Assembly: GCA_947454155.1 (NCBI GenBank)
Contig: CANGIT010000001.1
Span: 186,001-250,000, forward strand
Source: Chitinophagaceae bacterium
GTDB lineage: Bacteria; Bacteroidota; Bacteroidia; Chitinophagales; Chitinophagaceae
Direction: 5' to 3'
Length of the DNA: 64,000 nt
Within the stretch, counting starts at the first letter, position 1; every line of letters starts with the position of its first letter. A program made the translations under genes and the position numbers. Below, piece by piece: positions 1 through 9,271 of this stretch. The notes beneath the pieces are model-generated. The model worked only from the letters and a program-made list of their open reading frames with translations, did no database searches and was not told where the DNA came from.

Positions 1-1
1 G

Positions 2-3000
2 GTGTTGTCTAACGACATATCATTGTCGGGCTCTGGTAGTTTGTTGATGGTATATGGGGAGATAAACCCAGGGGTTGCCCCCGGTTATAAAGTTACATCT
101 GCTGTTTCTACTAAAGTGTATGATGGCGGTGTATTGAAAGTTTACAAGTCTATTTTTTCAGATAATTTTAGCTTATCTGGAACTGTGTCTTTGTTTGCCG
201 GTTCTGTGGTAGATTATGCATCGACCGATGTAAATCAAACGATAAGCTCTGCTTATTCCTATTCTACATTAAAGATCAGCGGGGCTGGAGTAAAATCTCT
301 GGCTGCCAATCTACCGGCTTTATATTCTCGCAGTGCGCTTGCCGGAAAAATTATTGTTACCGCAGGAACATTCGATATGGGCTTCTATACGGCTGATCGT
401 GGATCGGTAGTCGTTGGAGGGGAACTGAGTGTGGCTGATGGTGCTACTTTGAAAATAGCCGGTGAAAACAATTTTCCAAGAAACTTTTTAAGAAAATCAC
501 TCGAAACCAACAGTACAACCCATTATTATGGTGCATATCAAAATATAGCAGAATGCACTTATGGCAATCTGTTGATTTCGGGAAGTAATAATAAAATGGT
601 GACTTTGCCATTTACTGTTCAGGGTGATTTTACCATTCAGCAAGGTACTTTGAATAGCAGCAGCAATACCGTTACCGTTTCTGTAGCTGGAAATTTTGTG
701 ATGACAGGTGGCGCATTGTCTGGTACAAATTCTACCTATAAAATGATGGGCTCCGGTGATCAGTCGCTTAATCTGCTGAACAACGTTCCCAATATGATAG
801 TGGATAAAACTGGTGGAAGTGTAGTGCTGGGTGCTGATGTGAACATCGAAAAAGACCTTACTTTCAATGCGGGATTGATTCGTACAGACAATAATTATGT
901 GATCATGGCTGCAAGTGCTACGGTTACAGGCGGTAGCCAGAACAGAGGCTGGGTGTATGGCAATCTTAAAAAATTGATGACTGCAGGCAGCTCTATTTCA
1001 AAACGTTTTGAAATAGGAACAGAAGACGACTACACACCAGCTACATTATCATTCGACAACATTACCGTGGCAGGCTATATCAATGCCGTGGCCAATATTA
1101 ATGATCATCCTGAATTGAATTATTCAGGAATCAATCCGGCCAAAAGTGTAAACCGTTTCTGGTCCTTCACCAATGAAGGGGTGAGTTTCGACAGATCGGA
1201 TATTACTTTCGGATGGAGCGGCTCAACTATGGATGGATCGGCATCACCTAGCTCTTTCATCGCTGCCACTTTTGATGGCACTGACTGGGCACTGTTGAAC
1301 ACCACATCCAGACTTTCTTATTCACTGATTGCCAGAAATATCACTTTGCTGAGCGATTTCTCAGTAGGTGAGGCCATCGATGTGCATACCTGGACAGGAG
1401 ATGCTTTAACATCAGACTGGTTTACTCCCAAAAACTGGTTGGGTGGTGTACCCGATTTGACATCAGATGTTTTAATCACAACCAATCCCATGCCCAGAAG
1501 ATATTTCCCTGTAGTGATTTCGAGCCAAACAGCTCAAGTGCATGACATGACGATTGAAGGAGCTGCTACACTCACTGTGAATGACGCTACAATTCAAATC
1601 GCAGGCAATGCCACCAGCACCGGTACATTCAATGTAACGAATGCCACTGTGGTTTTCAATGGCTCTTCAGCTCAAACCATCAACAGCGGACTTTTTTACA
1701 ACAATAAAGTAAAAAATCTGACCATCAGCAATAATGTTACACTGGCTGATACAGATACATTGACTGGCGAGCTGAATGTGGCCGCCGGAAAAACATTCAG
1801 CACCAATGATAATCTCACACTTAAATCAGATGCCAGCGCAACTGCGCATGTGGCTGCTTTACCTGTGAACGGATCGGGTGTGGCTACTGCTTTCATTGAA
1901 GGTGCGGTTAGCATCGAAAGATACATTCCTGCCCGTAAGGCCTGGAGATTGTTGGGTGTTCCAGTAAAGGCAGAATCAGCTCCAACCATGAGCGGTTCTT
2001 GGCAAGAAGGCGCTTATGGTTCGTCGCTATTGCCTAACAACAATCCTCATTATGGCGTTCACATTACAGGTGGTACTACCTTGAATGGTTTCGATCCTAG
2101 TTTGACCAATTTGCCTTCGGTGAAAGTATATGATAATACGTTGAACTCTTTTGTAGGACTTCCGCAATCTCCAGGAACCATCAGGCCAATCTCTGATTAC
2201 AATGGATATATGATCTATATCCGTGGCGACAGAAGCATCGATCTTATGCAAGGGAATAGTGCGGCTATCACTTCCACCACCTTGCGTATCAGAGGTGAAG
2301 TAAGAACCGGCAAACAAACTTCCACCGTCAATGCACAAAATTTCACGGTATTAAGTAACCCTTACCCTTCTGCTATCAATTTTGGAACCATCACCAAATC
2401 CAATGTTAAAAACTCTTTCTACATCTGGGATCCCAAAATGGGAGGTACTTATGGTCTGGGTGGTTATGTAACTGTTAGTTACAACAGCGGAACCGGCACT
2501 TACGATGTTTCGTCTAATGTAAGTGGCATCAGCCAATACATACCAAGCGGCGAAGCGGTATTGATTGAATCTGAGAACGGCTCTTCTGCCGGAACGCTTA
2601 CCATCAATGAATCAGATAAAACCACTGAGGGCTCAGATGCTTTGTTTGGCAGACCTTCAACCACTTCAACCATCAGAGCCAATCTGTTGGCACCCGATGC
2701 AAATGGTGAATATGTTTTGGTTGATGGTTCCATGACCACATATCATACTTCTGCTTCTAATGACTTAACCCGTGATGATATCAGCAAGCTCAATGGAAGT
2801 GCAGAGAATATCTCTTTTGTAAGAAAAAACAAGAATCTGGCCATTGAAAGAAGAAAAGAAATTGTCGTTGGAGATACAAGTTTCATTGGCATCACACAAC
2901 TCAAGCCTCAAGCTTACCGCTTGTCTATTGGATGTGAGAATATTGTAAACAAAGGTTGGATCGCGATGATTAAGGACAAATTCCTGGGCACCTCGCATGA

Positions 3001-3427
3001 GACTGTTCTGGATCTGAAAGGCACAACAAATGTTGACTTTACTGTAACCAATGATCCTGCCTCATTCGCCGCCGACAGATTCTATATCGTTTTTGTAGCG
3101 CCTAAAGCCGAAACTCAAACTGCTCCGGTAGCTTCAAATGAAAAACAAGTGAAGACTGTAGCTGAAGTTCAGCCTTCTGCTGTCGTTTATCCTAATCCGG
3201 TAGTATCGCAAATTGTCAATTTCAAAATGAATGGCATGGAACAAGGAAAGTACAATGTAAAACTGTACAGCATTACAGGTCAGTTGGTGGCCAATGAAAA
3301 TATCACTTACGCGGGAAAAGACGAGGAACTGGTTTTGAAAGTGAACAATAGCTTTGTGCCCGGCAAATATGAATTGAAAATCGAAGGACAGGGCAAATCG
3401 CTGACGACTTCGGTATTGAAACAGTAA
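2..3427 (+). CDS. T9SS-sorted large surface protein (5' truncated)
   Basis: The reading frame runs in from the left edge. The first visible codon (GTG) has no signal peptide after it, so the true start is probably outside the window; about 1140 residues are visible. The protein is rich in Ser, Thr, Asn and Gly, with short alternating beta-strand blocks like beta-helix or adhesin-type surface proteins over roughly residues 1-620. Near residue 638 is the segment IERYIPARKAWRLLGVPV, which recurs in large Bacteroidota surface proteins ahead of the tail. The last ~80 residues begin VVYPNP and contain SITGQLV and GKYELKI, a type A T9SS sorting domain, so export through the outer membrane and cell-surface attachment or release is expected. 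No catalytic domain is recognised. It is followed by a strong bidirectional terminator. Confidence 0.85.
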   Translation: MLSNDISLSGSGSLLMVYGEINPGVAPGYKVTSAVSTKVYDGGVLKVYKSIFSDNFSLSGTVSLFAGSVVDYASTDVNQTISSAYSYSTLKISGAGVKSLAANLPALYSRSALAGKIIVTAGTFDMGFYTADRGSVVVGGELSVADGATLKIAGENNFPRNFLRKSLETNSTTHYYGAYQNIAECTYGNLLISGSNNKMVTLPFTVQGDFTIQQGTLNSSSNTVTVSVAGNFVMTGGALSGTNSTYKMMGSGDQSLNLLNNVPNMIVDKTGGSVVLGADVNIEKDLTFNAGLIRTDNNYVIMAASATVTGGSQNRGWVYGNLKKLMTAGSSISKRFEIGTEDDYTPATLSFDNITVAGYINAVANINDHPELNYSGINPAKSVNRFWSFTNEGVSFDRSDITFGWSGSTMDGSASPSSFIAATFDGTDWALLNTTSRLSYSLIARNITLLSDFSVGEAIDVHTWTGDALTSDWFTPKNWLGGVPDLTSDVLITTNPMPRRYFPVVISSQTAQVHDMTIEGAATLTVNDATIQIAGNATSTGTFNVTNATVVFNGSSAQTINSGLFYNNKVKNLTISNNVTLADTDTLTGELNVAAGKTFSTNDNLTLKSDASATAHVAALPVNGSGVATAFIEGAVSIERYIPARKAWRLLGVPVKAESAPTMSGSWQEGAYGSSLLPNNNPHYGVHITGGTTLNGFDPSLTNLPSVKVYDNTLNSFVGLPQSPGTIRPISDYNGYMIYIRGDRSIDLMQGNSAAITSTTLRIRGEVRTGKQTSTVNAQNFTVLSNPYPSAINFGTITKSNVKNSFYIWDPKMGGTYGLGGYVTVSYNSGTGTYDVSSNVSGISQYIPSGEAVLIESENGSSAGTLTINESDKTTEGSDALFGRPSTTSTIRANLLAPDANGEYVLVDGSMTTYHTSASNDLTRDDISKLNGSAENISFVRKNKNLAIERRKEIVVGDTSFIGITQLKPQAYRLSIGCENIVNKGWIAMIKDKFLGTSHETVLDLKGTTNVDFTVTNDPASFAADRFYIVFVAPKAETQTAPVASNEKQVKTVAEVQPSAVVYPNPVVSQIVNFKMNGMEQGKYNVKLYSITGQLVANENITYAGKDEELVLKVNNSFVPGKYELKIEGQGKSLTTSVLKQ

Positions 3428-3450
3428 TTGGTTTTGGTTAATATAAAATC

Positions 3451-3478
3451 AAAAGCCACTCTTTCTAGAGTGGCTTTT
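3451..3478. terminator. Bidirectional intrinsic terminator
   Basis: A perfect 12-bp stem, AAAAGCCACTCT / AGAGTGGCTTTT with a TTCT loop, has T-runs on both strands. It lies between the convergent surface-protein gene and panD and can end transcripts from both sides. Confidence 0.9.
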
Positions 3479-3500
3479 ATGTTGAATGGAATCAATTAGG

Positions 3501-3845
3501 TCATAAGCTGTTGCCTTCTTTCGGAAATACGATTGTGGGTACATGCGACTTTGCTTTTTCAAAATCCATCAAAGCATAAGAAATGATGATCACCACGTCG
3601 CCCGGTTGTCCTCTGCGGGCTGCGGCACCGTTCAGACATACCACGCCGCTGCCACGAGGGCCTTTGATCAGATAGGTTTCAATTCTTTCTCCATTGTTTA
3701 CATTCACCACATGGATTTTCTCATGTTCTATCATGTTGGCCGCATCCATCAGGTCCTCATCAAGCGTTAAACTGCCCACGTAATTCAAGTTGGCTTCAGT
3801 GATGACTGCACGGTGAACTTTCGATTTCAATATTTCTATCTGCAT
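3501..3845 (-). CDS. panD: Aspartate 1-decarboxylase (pantothenate pathway)
   Basis: Pyruvoyl-dependent decarboxylase converting L-aspartate to beta-alanine for pantothenate and coenzyme A synthesis in the cytoplasm. The 114-residue length is normal for the family. The start [16 protein letters not shown] matches PanD. The self-cleavage site is Gly24-Ser25 in [11 protein letters not shown], where Ser25 becomes the pyruvoyl group. The conserved [13 protein letters not shown] and [12 protein letters not shown] segments follow, with Tyr58 and the GAAAR loop of the active site in place. The proenzyme therefore looks complete. Other pantothenate genes (panB, panC) are not in the window. It is convergent with the preceding surface-protein gene and shares its terminator. 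Confidence 0.97.
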   Translation of the reverse strand: MQIEILKSKVHRAVITEANLNYVGSLTLDEDLMDAANMIEHEKIHVVNVNNGERIETYLIKGPRGSGVVCLNGAAARRGQPGDVVIIISYALMDFEKAKSHVPTIVFPKEGNSL

Positions 3846-3901
3846 GTTGTTCTGCTAATTTTGGGCAAATGTCTTAAAAAATGTCGGAATTAACCAAATG
3901 C

Positions 3902-6151
3902 TTATGATTTGCTGAATTTGCTTTTGCTGATTTTACCCTTGCTGTCTCTGATGATCATCCAGTAGACACCTGCACTCAGCTGAAGCGTTGAATTGTCGGA
4001 AAGCTGATTTTTGCCAGCCTTAAGCTGAATGAAATTGCTTTTGACTTTCTCTCCTGTTTCATTATAGATTTCCATTGTAGCCATGGTGTTTTCTGAGGAA
4101 TAGAAAATGATGTTCAGCTTGTCTTGCACAGGATTGGGTTGGATGACCATTGAGTTTTCAGCATAGCAATTAGATATGATTCTTATGGTTTTGCCGATTA
4201 CAAAACTGCCATTGTTTTCAATCATTTTCAAACGATAAAAACAATCTTTTTTATTTTCACGCGTGTTGAATGAATAGCTGGCGAATGTCAAATTTTTTGC
4301 AGTCGACTCACCTACTTTTGAGAAATGAATGCCATCTGTTGAAGATTCTATTTCATAACGGATGACATTGATTTCATTGGCAGTTTCCCATTGCAGCAAA
4401 TCGGTACAATCGCTGTTAGCATTGCCTTTAAAGCTGATCAGTTTGGCGGGCACTACAGTGCCATTGGTTATGGTACCTACCTGGTTCAGCACCCAGTTGT
4501 TGGGATCCACCACGATAGTTGTTGGTGTTTTGCGATAAGGAATTTTAAATACCTGATTGTTATAGGCCAGATTCACCAGAATGGTGGTGTCGCCTTGCAG
4601 TGAAGTGATTTTTAATTCGAGGTAGCCTTTGAAGAAAGAAGTGACCGTAGAAGCGCTCACCGTTTCGTTTACGGCAATCAGCATGCTGTCGGGGGTGGGT
4701 TTGTAGTAAGTGATATTGAAGGTGGGATAGCCTTCGCCATAGATCCACTGGTTGAAAAAATCGCCAAAGCTTCTCCCACAAAGCGTTTCAGTCAATTGTT
4801 TGAACTGTTCTGTGGTGGCCACCGAATCTTTATACTGTAGTTGATATTGTTTCAGGGTATTGAAAAACAAAGTGTCGCTTTGCATTTCGAAGCGCAGGTT
4901 GTGGATGATGGCTGCTCCTTTGTTATAGCTGAGTCTTGAGCTGAAGATTCTGCCTTCGTTGAATACGGCAGATTCTGGCACGTATACACTTCCGTTAGCT
5001 ACACTCATGGCGCTGTTGTGGAAGTTCAGCATATACGATGCGGGGTTGGTAGTGGGAAACAAGGCCGGCAGTTTTTCAATCAGCAAATATTCGCTGTAAC
5101 TGGCAAAGCCCTCATTCAGCCAGATGTCGTTCCATCTGGCACAGGTAACATTGTCGCCAAACCACTGATGGCCCAGTTCATGTCCAACCAAAGTTCCTCC
5201 AAAACTGTTAAGGGTCGTCATGGTCTGGTGTTCCATACCGCCACCAATGGAGGCCATGCAATGCCCGTATTTTTCTCTGTAAAAAGGGTAAACTCCGAAA
5301 AGTTCACTTAGCTTTTCTACGAAAGCGGGCGTTTGATCCAGTGCGTATTTTACTGAATTGAAATAGCTGGTATTGTTCACCAGGTAATGCTGTATCAAAA
5401 TGGAATCGGGAGCGATGGCAGCCGGATGGGCATAATTGAGGTACTCCATGTAATTGCCTACAGCAAAACTCGGCATGTAATAATTCATGGGATAACGGCA
5501 TTTCCAGCGGTAGCGGACTTTACCTGTTGGTAAAACATCTATTCCTTGCAATAAGCCATTTGATCCGGCTTTGTTTACCGCACTGGTGGTGATCCAGATA
5601 TCGGTGGAGTCTATCTTGTCGGATAGTATCTGTTTGCAGGGAAACCATTCTCTGGCTTGATAGCTCTCGGATAAAGAAGCAGTATAGTTAAGTCCATTGC
5701 TGGCTACCGTACCTGCATAAACGCCTAAAGCATCTGCGTTTCCGTGGTAATAAATGCGAACATTGAAAGTGCTGCCGGCGCTGATGGGTGTGGAAAGCGG
5801 TACAAAAACATGATCGGCACTTTGTGTATAGGTTTTCTGTGTGCCGTTGATGATGACAGAATCAACAAGCATCGTGCTTTTGAATTCTGTAATGAAGGTA
5901 TCCATGTTGGCCACTGTTTTGGCGACGGTATAGGCATTGCCGGATATTACACGGCTGCCGGTTTCAGCATTGATGTCAAGCTTTAGGTATTTCACATCGT
6001 ACTCACTCATGGCCGGGTATTGATAATAAGTGGCACGGGCCCATTGGTTGAGTGCATTGGCTCTTCCGCATTTTTCGATGCAGTCATCGTTCTGGGCCTG
6101 AGTTAATAAAGTAATGAAAAGTGTTGAAAGAAGGAGTAATGATTTTTTCAT
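3902..6151 (-). CDS. Secreted M1-family zinc aminopeptidase with T9SS sorting domain
   Basis: Zinc metallopeptidase of family M1 (gluzincin), expected to trim N-terminal residues from peptides outside the cell. The N-terminus MKKSLLLLSTLFITLLTQAQ is a signal peptide. The GGGMEHQ exopeptidase motif lies near residue 300, the zinc motif HELGHQWFGD near 324, and the third ligand in NEGFASYSEYL about 20 residues later. After the catalytic region (ending ~550) comes a beta-rich segment, then a C-terminal type A T9SS domain starting VIQPNPVQDKLN with AGVYWMII near the end. T9SS-linked M1 peptidases are common in this phylum. The gene stands alone, divergent from the next gene, with a good -7 box upstream. 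A second M1 peptidase at 60800-63241 lacks the T9SS tail, so the two probably act in different compartments. Confidence 0.93.
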   Translation of the reverse strand: MKKSLLLLSTLFITLLTQAQNDDCIEKCGRANALNQWARATYYQYPAMSEYDVKYLKLDINAETGSRVISGNAYTVAKTVANMDTFITEFKSTMLVDSVIINGTQKTYTQSADHVFVPLSTPISAGSTFNVRIYYHGNADALGVYAGTVASNGLNYTASLSESYQAREWFPCKQILSDKIDSTDIWITTSAVNKAGSNGLLQGIDVLPTGKVRYRWKCRYPMNYYMPSFAVGNYMEYLNYAHPAAIAPDSILIQHYLVNNTSYFNSVKYALDQTPAFVEKLSELFGVYPFYREKYGHCMASIGGGMEHQTMTTLNSFGGTLVGHELGHQWFGDNVTCARWNDIWLNEGFASYSEYLLIEKLPALFPTTNPASYMLNFHNSAMSVANGSVYVPESAVFNEGRIFSSRLSYNKGAAIIHNLRFEMQSDTLFFNTLKQYQLQYKDSVATTEQFKQLTETLCGRSFGDFFNQWIYGEGYPTFNITYYKPTPDSMLIAVNETVSASTVTSFFKGYLELKITSLQGDTTILVNLAYNNQVFKIPYRKTPTTIVVDPNNWVLNQVGTITNGTVVPAKLISFKGNANSDCTDLLQWETANEINVIRYEIESSTDGIHFSKVGESTAKNLTFASYSFNTRENKKDCFYRLKMIENNGSFVIGKTIRIISNCYAENSMVIQPNPVQDKLNIIFYSSENTMATMEIYNETGEKVKSNFIQLKAGKNQLSDNSTLQLSAGVYWMIIRDSKGKISKSKFSKS

Positions 6152-6168
6152 ATCTGTATTATTCTCTG

Positions 6169-6196
6169 CAAAGATAGCAGATGAATAAAACCAAAA
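6169..6196 (-). promoter_or_regulatory. Promoter of the M1 peptidase gene
   Basis: On the minus strand the -7 element TATCTTTG (6169-6176) is an exact TAnnTTTG match. TTTTG (6192-6196) lies 15 bases upstream, shorter than the usual 17-20. The start codon at 6151 leaves a leader of about 10-15 bases. Confidence 0.6.
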
Positions 6197-6210
6197 TTGC
6201 TGTTTTAAGG

Positions 6211-6241
6211 TTTTGATTTCGGGTTTAACGTGTTAGCTTTG
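6211..6241 (+). promoter_or_regulatory. Bacteroidota-type promoter, TTTTG-N18-TAGCTTTG
   Basis: TTTTG (6211-6215), an 18-base spacer and TAGCTTTG (6234-6241) match the Bacteroidota sigma factor consensus closely. The ATG at 6249 begins only 7 bases after the -7 box, so the transcript would be leaderless or nearly so. Confidence 0.75.
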
Positions 6242-6248
6242 CAACCGG

Positions 6249-8144
6249 ATGAGAGACCTTACACGGCATATTTTATTTCTATTTTATTTCAGTTGTTTTT
6301 TGAGTTTCAATCAACAAGGTCTTGCTCAATGTTCCAACCCTATCGCAGTTTTTCCTTATACCGAAGGCTTTGAAATCAATAATGGTGTGTGGGGGCTCAG
6401 CAATACGTTGCACTGGCAATGGGGTGCCATCGTACCCGGCTCAAAAAACATCATCACGGCCGCCGGACGTGGACAAAAGTGCTGGATAGTGGGCGGATTG
6501 TCGGGCGCCAATTACAGCGGTGGCAGTTCCAGCTTGAGCAGCCCCTGTTTTGATATTTCTTCTTTGGTCAATCCCGAAGTTTGTTTCAAAGTGATTTGGG
6601 AAACGGAAAAGGATTATGATGGTGTGAACATGGAATATTCTACTGATGGTGGAACTGTATGGCAGATATTGGGTAATGCCAGCTCCAACGCCAACTGCAA
6701 CGGCGTCAATTGGTATAATTCTTCTTCCATCAGGTTCATCGGCTATAAGCCGGGATGGTCGGGTAGTGTGCAGGGAGGAAGCTCGGGCAGTTGTCTCAGT
6801 GGAGGCGGCAGCGGTCAGTGGCTGTTGGCCAGGCATAGTTTAGCTTCCGCTGCAGGTGCCACCAGTCTGATGTTCCGATTCAATTTCGGTGCAGGTACAG
6901 TTTGCAATGACTATGAAGGTTTTGCTTTTGATGATTTTATCATCAGAGAAACTCCGCCTGTAGGCGCCACCTTTGATTATACTTGTCTCCCCAATAATCA
7001 GGTGTCTTTTCTGCTCAATGCGGCCTATTGCCAAAACACCATCGCCTGGAATTTTGGTGACCCCACTTCAGGAGCAGCCAACGCTTCAACTTTGGAGAAT
7101 CCATCACATACATTCTCTGCGCCAGGCACTTACCATGTTACCGCCAATGTTACTTACTCCAACGCACCTGCGGCTACACTTGAACGTGATGTAACCATAC
7201 TTTCCGTCAACGCATCCATTACACAGCCCATCCTTTGCCATGGAGATCAAACTGGTGCTATCGCTGTGGCGGTAACCGGGGGAAATGGCAATTACAATTA
7301 TACCTGGAATACCAATCCACCTTTAAATACTGCCTCCATATCCGGACTATCGGCCAATGCATACACTGTAAATGTAAGTGCCACTGACGCCTGCCAGCAA
7401 ACTGCCACTGTAACCTTGCAACAGCCGATGCCCTTGGTGGTCAGTCCAGTGTCAACAGATGCCACTTGTACACAATTCAACGGTGCGATTAATGTAAATG
7501 CCAGCGGCGGAACTACTCCCTATGCTTTCTTGTGGAGCAATGGTCAATCAACTCCACAAATTTCAAATCTGAATGCAGGCATTTATTCACTGGTGGTGAC
7601 AGATCATAACAATTGTTCTTTCAATACAGGACCCATCACTATACAAAGGATTGAAGTGCCGGCCATTCCTCGTTTGGGTGGAGACACCATCATTTGTGAT
7701 GGTCAAACGCTTTTGCTACGTCCGGGAAATTTTGCCTCTTATCGCTGGCAGGACGGCTCGGCCAATCCTACATTCCTGGTTACCCAAACCGGGCGATACT
7801 ATGTTGATGTCACCAATGCCGAAGGTTGTTCAGGAACGGATACCATCAATGTGACAGTAAAATGCTATGGTGTTCATTTCCCCAATTCTTTTACACCTAA
7901 TGGAGACGGACGTAATGATACTTTTGGACCTGTAGGAGATCTTAGTTTTCTGATGAATTACCGGCTTGATATTTTCAATCGTTGGGGGCAAAAGGTTTTC
8001 AGTGCCCAAAATCCATATGATAAATGGGATGGAAAGGTCAAGGGTATCATGGGCGCCAATGAGTCCTTTGTCTGGATGGCCTCATATATGCTCAAAGGGG
8101 TTACTAATAGTGGTTTAAAAGGCACCATTACCCTGCTGAAATAA
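6249..8144 (+). CDS. Secreted PKD/SprB-repeat protein with gliding-motility-type C-terminal domain
   Basis: A 631-residue secreted protein. The N-terminal signal peptide includes FLFYFSCFLSFNQQGLAQ. Residues ~25-240 form a beta-sandwich-like region with WYNSSSIRFIGY and GFAFDDFIIRE, reminiscent of MAM or jelly-roll modules. A PKD-like domain follows (WNFGDPTSG...NPSHTFSAPGTYHVTA, ~265-315). Two SprB-type repeats follow (~320-395 with CHGDQTGAI, ~400-465 with GGTTPYAFLWSNG). The C-terminus (~540-631) is the gliding-motility-associated domain: FPNSFTPNGDGRNDTF, then IFNRWGQKVF and WDGK. This domain is a type B T9SS sorting signal, usually for proteins anchored through PorP/SprF partners. None is adjacent here. 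Role is inferred as adhesion or matrix; no enzyme motif is seen. The start is fixed by the signal peptide. Confidence 0.9.
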   Translation: MRDLTRHILFLFYFSCFLSFNQQGLAQCSNPIAVFPYTEGFEINNGVWGLSNTLHWQWGAIVPGSKNIITAAGRGQKCWIVGGLSGANYSGGSSSLSSPCFDISSLVNPEVCFKVIWETEKDYDGVNMEYSTDGGTVWQILGNASSNANCNGVNWYNSSSIRFIGYKPGWSGSVQGGSSGSCLSGGGSGQWLLARHSLASAAGATSLMFRFNFGAGTVCNDYEGFAFDDFIIRETPPVGATFDYTCLPNNQVSFLLNAAYCQNTIAWNFGDPTSGAANASTLENPSHTFSAPGTYHVTANVTYSNAPAATLERDVTILSVNASITQPILCHGDQTGAIAVAVTGGNGNYNYTWNTNPPLNTASISGLSANAYTVNVSATDACQQTATVTLQQPMPLVVSPVSTDATCTQFNGAINVNASGGTTPYAFLWSNGQSTPQISNLNAGIYSLVVTDHNNCSFNTGPITIQRIEVPAIPRLGGDTIICDGQTLLLRPGNFASYRWQDGSANPTFLVTQTGRYYVDVTNAEGCSGTDTINVTVKCYGVHFPNSFTPNGDGRNDTFGPVGDLSFLMNYRLDIFNRWGQKVFSAQNPYDKWDGKVKGIMGANESFVWMASYMLKGVTNSGLKGTITLLK

Positions 8145-8201
8145 TCAAAAGTTCAGGTCATCAATTTTTTCAGGTCAATTCTTCTCAATACAACTTTGCC
8201 C

Positions 8202-8209
8202 TATATTTG
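8202..8209 (+). promoter_or_regulatory. -7 promoter element TATATTTG
   Basis: An exact TAnnTTTG match 31 bases before the ATG at 8241. It lies inside the longer frame that could start at 8196, which argues for the 8241 start. No clear -33 TTTG is visible. Confidence 0.55.
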
Positions 8210-8240
8210 TCGGGAAATAATATCACTTAAAATATCTGTT

Positions 8241-9179
8241 ATGAAAAAGTTCTACATGATCGTTGCATTTTTAATTCCTGCTTTAGGATTTGCGCAAATG
8301 CAAACCGGCGGAAACCTCACGGTGTTTTCGGAAGACGGAGATGCTTTCTTTCTCATCTTGAATGGCGAAAAGCAAAATGATGTGGCCCAAACCAATATTC
8401 GTATCGAAGATCTCCCTCAGCCATACTATAGCGCCAAAATTATTTTTGCAGACAAGTCGCTGGCTTCCATCTCCAAGGCCAATCTCATGATTACCGATGC
8501 CGATGGAAAACTCATGGATGTGACCTATAAAATCAAAAAAGACAAGAACAATAAAGTAAAACTGAATTATTATTCCATGATTGAGGTAAAGCAAGACTTT
8601 ATGCCACCAGCCAACATGTATGTACGTCAGTGGGGACAACCACAGCCTCAATATCAGGGAGGTGGTGTTAGACAAACTACTACCACCACAACACAGCAAG
8701 GCACAGGAGTTGGTGCCAGTTTGAACATGCCAGGAATGAATGTGAACATTTCTATTTCTGATCCCGACGACATGAATGTTTCATCGCATCATCAAACTAC
8801 CACTGCCACCACAACGCATCATCAAGTCAATCAGCAATCAAATCAGCCCACATTTTCAACACCGCAAAGAGGATGTGTCAACAACTGGCCGATGAATGCA
8901 GGCGATTTTGCATCAGCTAAGAAAACCATCAACGAGTCGAGCTTTGATGATACCAAACTGACTACCGCCAAAAGCATCGTTTCCAGCAATTGTCTTTCTA
9001 CCGATCAGATTGTACAGGTGTGCAATACTTTCAGCTTTGAAGACAATAAACTGGCCTTTGCCAAATTTGCTTATAAATACTGTACCGACCCAAAGAATTA
9101 TTTCAAAGTGAACAACGTGTTTTCTTTCTCTTCCAATAAAGAGGAATTGAGCGAGTTTACACAAAATGGTGGTCAATAA
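8241..9179 (+). CDS. Secreted DUF4476 protein
   Basis: A 312-residue protein of unknown function. The start at 8241 (MKKFYMIVAFLIPALGFAQ, a clean signal peptide) is preferred over an in-frame ATG at 8196, which precedes the -7 promoter box. Residues ~20-120 look like a beta-rich domain seen in Bacteroidota DUF4476 proteins (AFFLILNGEKQND, YSAKIIFAD). The middle is low complexity, rich in Thr, Gln and His (repeated TTTT and HHQ runs). The C-terminal ~95 residues (from about 215) are DUF4476, with the repeated pattern of SSFDDTKLTTAK, FSFEDNKLAFAKFAY and FSFSSNKEELSEF. No catalytic residues are evident and there is no sorting domain, so a periplasmic location is inferred. A terminator follows at 9201-9227. 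Confidence 0.85.
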   Translation: MKKFYMIVAFLIPALGFAQMQTGGNLTVFSEDGDAFFLILNGEKQNDVAQTNIRIEDLPQPYYSAKIIFADKSLASISKANLMITDADGKLMDVTYKIKKDKNNKVKLNYYSMIEVKQDFMPPANMYVRQWGQPQPQYQGGGVRQTTTTTTQQGTGVGASLNMPGMNVNISISDPDDMNVSSHHQTTTATTTHHQVNQQSNQPTFSTPQRGCVNNWPMNAGDFASAKKTINESSFDDTKLTTAKSIVSSNCLSTDQIVQVCNTFSFEDNKLAFAKFAYKYCTDPKNYFKVNNVFSFSSNKEELSEFTQNGGQ

Positions 9180-9200
9180 TAACTAATTTTCCTGCAAGTA

Positions 9201-9227
9201 AAAGCCTGCCTTTTGGCGGGCTTTTTT
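9201..9227 (+). terminator. Intrinsic terminator after the DUF4476 gene
   Basis: Stem AAAGCCTGCC / GGCGGGCTTT (10 pairs, one G-T wobble), loop TTTT, followed by a T-run. Its loop and first 3' stem base also form the TTTTG -33 element of the uvrA promoter. Confidence 0.85.
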
Positions 9228-9240
9228 GTTTGTATCTTTA
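9211..9240 (+). promoter_or_regulatory. uvrA promoter overlapping a terminator
   Basis: TTTTG (9211-9215), a 17-base spacer and TATCTTTA (9233-9240, one mismatch to TAnnTTTG). This gives a leader of about 25 bases to the ATG at 9272. Confidence 0.5.
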
Positions 9241-9271
9241 CCCGCTGAATGTAAAAATATCAGGAATTTTC

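Noticed and set aside
8196..8240. Upstream start for the DUF4476 protein
   Set aside because: It would place 15 residues before a clean signal peptide, and the TATATTTG promoter box lies inside it.
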